A stretch of 64,000 bases of DNA, taken from assembly GCA_949130495.1 (NCBI GenBank), contig OX422219.1, positions 269,685,111 through 269,749,110 on the forward strand, given 5' to 3'. Source of the stretch: Sambucus nigra (taxonomy: Eukaryota; Streptophyta; Magnoliopsida; Dipsacales; Adoxaceae). The position numbers and the translations under genes were made by a program. The notes under the pieces are model-generated. The model worked only from the letters and a program-made list of their open reading frames with translations. It had not been told where the DNA came from and made no database searches. Positions 56,231 through 64,000 of the stretch are shown here, piece after piece. The first letter of the stretch is position 1. Every line of letters begins with the position of its first letter.

Positions 56231-58975
56231 TGTAACAAATTCCATATTATAATATTAGGATTGATCAAGTCCAAATATTAGAATATACAAATTGATATGA
56301 TATAAATACCATTCTTAGCATGTGATAAAAAAAGACAATTGAAAACTTTTGCTAAAAATAGAAGATACGAAAGATAATAATATGAATAATTATCAACTAT
56401 AAAGTCCAACTGCAACATCCTCGAATAACTCAACAACATACAAAAGTCTCGAAGTAATAACCCAAATACAACTATGGAGTCACAAGAAACTTATAAATCC
56501 AAAAGTCGTCTCATATGAATACATGATGGAAGGGAAACTACATCATACAAAAAGTAAATCTCTAAAGTCCAAGTTGTGCTCCAAGATAAAATTCGTTCCT
56601 AAAAGCTTAAACCTAACCTAAGATGTTAATCGATGAAATGTGTCAGAGCGCACTCCAAGAATACTAGCGACATTTCCTAAACACGGTAACATAATCCATC
56701 CATAAGTACCAAATTAAATAAAAAACACATTAGAGTTTTTTTATATATATAATTATGACATTTAATTTAAATATCCCAAACTCCCAACATCACCATCGAC
56801 AATAATTTAAACATCCTAAACTTCCAATCTTCCATAAATTACATGCGTGTGATGTCTCATAAATGAAATCCAAACAAGTACCCCCCCCCCCCCGATACAC
56901 TTTTTTCTAGGTTAGGCGGGCGTCAAGACTCTATAATAGTCATATATCCACTACTTACTTAAGAACCACTGCACAACTTTCACCTCCTAAACTCCCAAAT
57001 CCTATCCATCTCTAGACTCTATGCGTGGGGCATCTCATAATTTAAATTCAAACAAGGAGCACCCCCAATATACTTCAGTCTAAATTAGGCAGTAATCAAG
57101 AGAAAACTAACTACTATACTAACATTTTATTTACTAAAGAATCTCACTCTAATAATCAATCACATACTATACGAAAACCATCAAAAATTAACTTCCTTAT
57201 TGTTCATATCATTCGCATTAAGGCACTTCATACGTTCATTTAACATCTCATTATTCACAAATTAATTTTACTCACAAGCCACACCTTCCAATAATAACTT
57301 ACCCATTACTCATAATTTAACCATTAAAATTACCTACATGACTTACTAATAAAAAAACTCCTAACTCCTACCTTCTATAGACTCCATGCCTGGGACGTCT
57401 CATAAATGAAATCCAAACAAGGAATTCCCGATACACTTATGTCTAAATTGTGTAGTCGTCGAGAGCGAACAACACTAAACCAAATATTCTACATCCACTA
57501 CCTTAACTCCATTATCTAATACATGACACTCTCATAAAACTCATATCTTACTCTATAATTTACAAAGTATCTCGTGACATGATCTAACCTTAGACAATTC
57601 ATCATTTTCCCCAAGCATTTGATTCACTTTTAATCCTACACTTACCATAACCCTACCTTCTTATCAACCTCATTTATCCTAATAATAGTTATATAGAGAA
57701 ACTACTATATTAAAGTCTCAAGACAACTCTTAATGACAACACAAGTATCCTCGAACACCACATCCTTCATCTAAAACCCTAAATGTACAGATCCTATAAC
57801 TAGCAACCTCAATTTTAATAAGATAACCCCAAAAGTCATAACTCCCCAAAGATAGTGCCATAAGACAACATCATCCATCACATATTCATTGTTATATAAT
57901 CAACAATATAAACAACATATACAATTATAATTATCTAGTGATTAAAATCTCACCACCAACTACTATCACCCAACAACCTCAATCCCCTCAACAATTGGAC
58001 TAACGGTCTATCAACTCAAGTCCTCTATTCAATAATCCCAACAACACAATTTTCTACAATAGTAAAACCAATATCCCATCAAAACCTAACAACACCAAAT
58101 AACCATATGTATAGCATTAATCATTAAGGTCAGTAACTCACAACATAATATCTTCAATGACAACAACTAACTGACATCCAAGTTCTAACACCAATAACAT
58201 AGGGATAAAACACTAGCCTCGACATATCCATATAATTATAGTCTTAATTAGTACTCCTTTTTACTCATAACCTTCATTATTTGCTTTTTGCATGTTAATT
58301 AATTAAATTCTCAAGGTTTGAATTACAATTTCATAACTCAATAATTTATAAACATTTCAAGTGGGGCTGGTACGATTTTCCTTCAATTAATTGAGTTCCA
58401 ATATAGGCATTAGCAATTCATAATAAAATTTCATGGGACAAGGACACTCGAAACTCATATTTTAAACCTCTTGGTTCATAAGGCACATTAACCAACTATT
58501 ATTTAATTTACATGGCAATCATCTCACATTTATAGCAACTAACATATTCCGCGAGGCATTTATTTAATCAAAATTTATTAATTTGTCGATATACATCACT
58601 TTTATAACATAATTCAATTATTAAGTAATTAAATGTAACTCAATATTATAAGGACCTACTTCACAACGGGTGGGACCCAATTCCAAGGGAATAATCCAAA
58701 TAACTAAACCCCTGACCACTTAGCCCTGTGATCGTACCATAGTCACCCATAATACTAAGTCACTTAAATTTTATCTTAATAAATTAATATGAGCTATTGA
58801 ATTACTATAATAATATTATATATCTAAGTAACGCACAATTAAATTATGAAAAGCTGCATAAGTAACATCTCAAACCACAAAATGACATATCGAGTGTCAT
58901 ATGAAATATCAACTCATTATGTAGATAATAATCAATTTTAATATTAAACAAATGAAATAAATACGGGGTACTACA
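56231..58975 (-). repeat. Element G right (5') LTR
   Basis: On the minus strand TGTAGTACCCCG...TTTGTTACA, 2,745 bp. It contains three copies of a ~50-75-bp unit (about 56846, 57017, 57386) with ACAAGGAACCCC-like cores, also present in element B. A 14-C tract is at 56880-56893. No gene. Confidence 0.7.
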
Positions 58976-60520
58976 AATAGTAATTGTAAAGTAACTAAAA
59001 CTAAAGGAAATAAAATCAATTTAAAAATATAAAAACTGAAAGTGATAGTAAAATAAGTGAAATAGAGAACCATGAAGACATTTAAGTGCAACAAATGTAA
59101 GGGAATTAAAATACAAACTTTTAAAGTAAATGGAGATTGAATGACATATTGTTAAAAGTAAATTTATTTGGGTACGACTAGAAGCACAATTGAAACTTGA
59201 CTTTATAAACGACTTCAAAGAAGAACGAAAAATAAACAAAATACACATATGTAAAGTGTTTTTTCATTGGATATGCAACTGCCACGATAAAAACAACTGT
59301 TGGGCTTTCTCTCTTTAAAATTTACTTTACCTAATTATCGCGAGTCCGTAACATTTGTCACAACTACTCTTTTCATAATTTCCTACACATGCGCATGTTA
59401 CCGGGTGTTTCCTCCTTACGCCATTATGCACTACTCCGACGATCTTAGATTTATAGATAAGTACTATTTTTATCATTCACGTGTTGTTCACTGATTGGCC
59501 AATCAAACATGGTGTAAACAAAGATAGTTTTGGTATTTATTTGAACGAGTTACTAACATGTTATAGACCAGGGTTGTGTTTGATGAATTGATGATCGACT
59601 TTTTGGAGGTGTTTAAGCCTCAGTTTTATAAATTTTGACGGTGAGGGGTGTGACAATGGAGAAAGTGGATCTGGGTGGTAGAGGGGTCAAAAGAGATTGT
59701 CTAAAGGCAAATAGCTATGGGGAGAGACAGGGATCGTAGTGGATTTTTTTATGAGTTGTGGTTTTGGTTGAAAACAATATTTAAGGTTTCATATTTAAAT
59801 CATATATAACATTTTAGATTGCATAGATTAAGCTTAGGTTTTTTTATTGAGGTAAACAAATGTATTTTTGTATGAAAATATTATGGGCTAACTTAAAATA
59901 CATATTGGTGAGTGCTTTTAATGGAGACTAAGTTTTTTAATTCGAATTTGAAATTTGAAATTTGAAAATTATAATTATTTTTATTTTGGAATGAATTTGT
60001 AAATGAATGTATGTTGTCAGATTCAGATTTATCATTTATATTTATAGGTATTATATATTTATCATTTGAAGTCAAATATAATCATTAATTTCTCATTTTT
60101 GTAAACAAACACAAATTGATATATCTTAACTAAGATTGGTTGAAATTCAGAGTATTACATCTTAACCATTTAAGACAAACATGACCCTGAACTTCTTAAC
60201 ATTTGTAAACAACAAACACTATATGGTACCTACTAAGTCTGAATGGTTTAAATTGAGTCTTAAAAGGAAAAAACAAACAACTCCTTAGCTTAACCTCTAA
60301 AGGGTTACATATGATCTTTCATTTTTTAGGGAGTTAAGTCTAATTATGGTACTAATACATGAGATTTAAGTCATAATTCCTTTTTGCTTGCTCTTTTATC
60401 TTTACGGCCTTCAGTTAAAACCTTTAAAACTTAGGAGTATATGTGTGAATCCCAACAAATGTTTGGGGTTTAGGTTAATTTCTTAAAATGTAATATAACA
60501 TACCGTGCGATCCCTAGTAT
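58976..60520. other. Flanking AT-rich sequence
   Basis: No gene, RNA or element that I can support. GTGAGGGGTGTGACA at about 59641-59655 looks like the end of a Ty3 LTR of the type seen in A and B, so an old LTR remnant may end there. Confidence 0.35.
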
Positions 60521-60900
60521 CATATTATGACACCGTAACATGATATTATAAATGAAAGGGTTATCAAACCCACAATAAATGCAATATTATAGATTATCCC
60601 CAATAATATGAATGCAATGGAGTAAAGGACACTTTATGTACATGGTTCGGCAGATCGTCTTGCTTACGTCCACGGGGAAGGGAGGGAGAATTGTTTATTT
60701 CTTGGCAGAATAAAGGATGATTGGAATGTTAGGGTTGTTATCTGAGATTCTAAGTCTTCGTTAATAAGATACAAGTCAATATCCTCAAATTGGGTGAGGT
60801 CGCCCTCATTTGCAAGTGCAAGGTTTCTATAAATACAGGTCTATGTGCTTTGAAATTATCTTTAAGTGGTAGAGTCGCATTATAATTAAATCACCCATGA
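60521..60900 (+). repeat. Possible old LTR-type repeat
   Basis: ACATGGTTCGGCAGATCGTC and TACGTCCACGGGGAAGGGAG (60641-60690) resemble a phrase common in dispersed plant repeats, possibly copia LTRs. A TATA-like CTATAAATACAGG is near 60827. I could not find its ends. Confidence 0.25.
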
Positions 60901-60968
60901 CGTGACATGGACTTCCTATATTCTAAGTCAGCTCTTTCACGATACTCGATCGACTATGTCCCTAGATG

Positions 60969-63844
60969 TGTGACACCCCGACTAATTAAATACCGGGTAG
61001 CTACTCCTTTATTAAAATTAATTCAAAATGTCAAGTTGGTTCAGTTCGTAGCATCACTGTCGAAAACGTTTTAACAATTACTAGCCACCTAATATTTAAA
61101 AAGTGAGTTGTCAATTTTAATTGAATTCGATTTACATACAACCAAATTAAATTATTAATTATTGATACCACAACCACATCACAGTCACAATAAATAACGA
61201 TGTAATAAACTGAATCTGGAGGAATACACCTCACAACAATCCGAATACTGAAATAAACAAATACAAGCCTGAATCATTAATTTAGTTACAACCCAAAATA
61301 AAGGATAAAAACTGAGTAAATAAGATGTCTCTGAAAGAAAAGGGGCAACATGCACTACAGATGGATGAATCTGGAGTAGAGTCAAGATATAAAGTGGAGG
61401 CGTCTATTATCGAGGTCCTGTAACTTCCACAGCAGCTATAGAACGTCGCGGGAATAGAACTCCTATGCTTGGTGTCCTTGTCGCTGGGCACCTAAAAGGT
61501 TTTTACAAAAAAATAGATTTGAAAGCAAACGGGTCAGAGCCCGATTGTGAAAAAGAGTTTAAAATACAGCAAGTGATTTAATATAATTAAACAGTGAATA
61601 TAAAGTACATGATAGTGCGTGCACTCACATGAGTTCCTCACCTCTCAACTAATTGTGCACTCCTATCGTACCCGTACCCGTTCTAGTTATTCCCATATCT
61701 AACTAGCCCAATACGCAATCTAACATTTCTATACGATTCACGATTTAAGTCCTGACATCTTAATTTAAATAGAGAGTTTTACTTTCCTTCTTAGTTCCCA
61801 TATTAGTCATGCTATTCACTAGAGATTTTCCATTTTTAACTCTACAAAAAGGTTGCTATTATTTACACTTACATTTATTCATGACCGTTCATTTCAATTA
61901 GCAGTATATTATTCTCATCATAAATATACAATACTGGCACCCCGAGACTAACCTGCGGTGCACACATACTCTGCTATGCAATCCTGGTACATCACGTACA
62001 TAAGGACCCCGTATTCCGAATCTCTCAGGAATCGTTTTCAATAAACAAAAATCACACAAAATAGAGGCGAACATAGTTCACATCACATGGGTCACGCACA
62101 TACCTACGCTCTCATGATCAGCAAACTTATTAACTTCTCAATAAGTCCTTCTCTGACCTATGTCCTCGAGGTACCAATCTAAATCCCCCCCGTAGGCACA
62201 CAAAGATAAGATGGCCCTGATCGAACGCCGACCTCCCGTGATAGAAAGTATAGTAGGTATGTTATACACAAATAACTACATATACCAAGCATTCACACAT
62301 CTTCGGTATTCCATAATATTACTAGAGGTACATATCTCATTCCTATACCGTCATTTCATGTTTCACGTTTACAAGTCCCCGATTTATATACATTAAAGTT
62401 ATCAACTATCCTCACGTCAAAGTTTTAGATACTTATATCCTAGCCCATAAACATCATCCGGTTTACTACCAAACTCTAAGTTTTAATCCTCGACGTACTT
62501 CCAGTCACACAACTATATCCACAAATCAATAAGGGAAGGATTACACTCAATTATATAAGTCTTCTGGAGGTTCGAAATAAAATCAGGCCTAAAAGGCCAT
62601 TCTGTCTACTCCTTAGAAATCGTTCGAAAGAGGTCGTTCGAACGAATGGCTTCGAACGACCTACCAACTCGTTAGAAGGGGTAATGTCATCTCGTTAGAA
62701 GTCTCGTTCGAACGAGGTCGTTCGAACGACCTGGGCAGGTCTTCTAACGAGATGGCATAATACGCCCAGAAAATTCCCAAAGTCATTTTTCTCAATTTTT
62801 CTCTTCTTTAAACTCATCCTAAGATCATCCCAGTAACATTTTAATGTTCTTAAACTTCTCTAATTCCTCTTAGGTCGTTTCTTGACATATTTATGGGGTC
62901 AAATCCTCCTAAACAGCATGTAATTATCATTTATCCCCAAATTTTACCCCAAACCCTATAAACATGAACCCAGAATTTCATTATGCCTAATTACTCATCA
63001 TAAATTTGTTTTTAAATCATCAAAGTTAAGTCTTCGAATACCAAATTCGTCCATAACCATCCTACATGCAATTCCTAACCCAACTTTAGAGTTTCTACAA
63101 CAATTTCATTAGTTTTCCTCAAAACTTTCAAGACAAAACAGTTCCTACACTAAACATGGAAGAAATATTCAATGCACTGAAAAATATCAAATCACTTGCC
63201 TCATATTTGTTCTTCAGATGTGTTTTCGTTGATTCGAGGTTGATTCTCTCCTTTTTCCGGTCATAAATCCTTTCCAATTTGATGGTGGTGAGTGTTTTTG
63301 GTTTGGAACCCTATGGTAACTCCTCTCTAACTCCCGTAGCCCACTTCTAATGCTTTTGGCTCGTAATGGCCTTAGTGGCCTCTTTAAAAATATAAAAATA
63401 ACCTCTAAAATTCGTGGGTTTTAATTCCCTAATTTTTAAAATTACAAAAATACCCTTCTAGGTTGCCGTTTTGGCCTAAAAATGTTCCGGGACCCAAACT
63501 AAACCCCCGGCTAGTGTTTTCTGACTATTTCGACCCTTTCGGATACGTTGGCACACTCAAAATGACCATTCAGCTGATAAAAATATAATTCACTTTTTAA
63601 TCTAATTAAATTCATTCCTGACGCGACTGACACGCGCGTCCCAACTTAATTTTCCAAATTATCGTATTTCTGCCTCGTGACAATTTAAATATTTTCAATA
63701 CTCATAAAATATTCAATTTTAATATCATAACTAAATACTAACTCACATCTCGCTAGTATTTATATCCGGATTAATTCCCAATTAATTTTCATTTAATTCA
63801 ATTAATCCCTTAAATAAAAATCAATAAAATTACGGGGTATTACA
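60969..63844 (-). mobile_element. Element H: solo LTR of a Tekay-like Ty3 element
   Basis: Plus-strand reading TGTGACACCCCGACTAATTA...ACGGGGTATTACA, matching in style the ends of the B LTR. GATG flanks both sides (60965-60968 and 63845-63848); counting the terminal A this could be 5 bp. No interior is present, so it is a product of LTR-LTR recombination. A TTCGAA palindrome cluster occurs at 62617-62753. TATA-like ATATTTTTAAAG is near 63385 on the minus strand. Small ORFs inside are not credible. Confidence 0.7.
62617..62753 (-). promoter_or_regulatory. TTCGAA palindrome cluster in H
   Basis: GTCGTTCGAA (62633-62642) and TTCGAACGAC (62651-62660) with an 8-bp spacer; then ATCTCGTTAGAAG (62689-62701) and CTTCTAACGAGAT (62741-62753) enclose CTCGTTCGAACGAG (62703-62716) and GTCGTTCGAACGAC (62717-62730). 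All are perfect palindromes or inverted repeats. Role inferred. Confidence 0.6.
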
Positions 63845-64000
63845 GATGCACATGAGCCACATCTCAGATCACTTGGATTAGTTTACCTTATTTACCTTCA
63901 ATTGTCCCTAAGGCTGGGATAATAGACCATGTAGGATGGTCTCCCTGATCTCATTTTTATGTTGGAAACGTTTTGGCATAGGTTTCCTCAACTGACATCG
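63845..64000. other. Flank of element H
   Basis: It continues the sequence interrupted at 60968 (CCCTAGATG + CACATGAGCC). No feature recognised. Confidence 0.4.

Noticed and set aside
59300..59494. Possible host gene in the flank 58976-60968
   Set aside because: Only short ORFs, no domain, no splice-consistent extension that I can see.

Overview
This window looks like intergenic heterochromatin from a large, repeat-rich plant genome, most likely a eudicot. The reasons are AT-rich DNA, a dense nest of Ty3/gypsy LTR retrotransposons of the Ogre/Tat, Athila and Tekay(Del) types, long LTRs with TG...CA ends, 5-bp target-site duplications (TSDs), tRNA-primed PBSs, and no recognisable host gene. 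I cannot name the species. I label the elements A to H.

Nesting. The oldest host is G, a minus-strand gag-only Ty3 element. Its left LTR was hit by A, a plus-strand Tekay-type chromovirus that starts before base 1 and ends at 52377. A carries two further insertions. C (368-27932, plus, TSD TGATG) is an Ogre/Tat-type element inside A's 5' LTR. B (29461-46204, minus, TSD GGCGT) is a non-coding LARD-like element that splits A's gag zinc knuckle. C in turn contains D (13494-22584, plus, TSD ATAAC), an Athila-type non-autonomous element. B's rightmost LTR contains E (43395-44997, minus), an Athila-type LTR plus PBS that abuts a truncated hAT-like repeat. H (60969-63844) is a separate solo LTR.

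C in detail. The order is a 5' LTR with ~165-bp tandem repeats, PBS, repeat-rich leader, gag, protease, G-patch linker, RT, RNase H, second (archaeal-type) RNase H and integrase, all in decayed frames. Downstream come two antisense accessory genes: a DUF7745/plant-mobile-like gene (12654-11435), and an intron-containing plant-mobile-domain (MAIN-like) gene (24475-22637, with a possible last exon at 13463-13253). A 40-bp minisatellite and the 3' LTR follow. B is LTR-internal-LTR-internal-LTR with no retrotransposon polyprotein. D has two ORFs of its own, the second preceded by an apparent internal promoter and leader intron.

The unusual theme is short reiterated palindromes. C has 12-bp TGCC-N4-GGCA dyads 12-16 bp upstream of the TATA box in its LTR and, at the same spacing, in both antisense promoters. 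D carries GATCGATC palindromes in its LTRs and again in front of its internal ORF2. B, A, E and H each carry such clusters, with words built on GATCGATC, GGTCGACC or TTCGAA. Related elements can carry different words and unrelated elements the same word. Copy number of the palindromes differs between LTRs of one insertion. A possible reading, which is inference, is that these are binding sites of an element-specific regulatory or anti-silencing system that may involve the accessory proteins.
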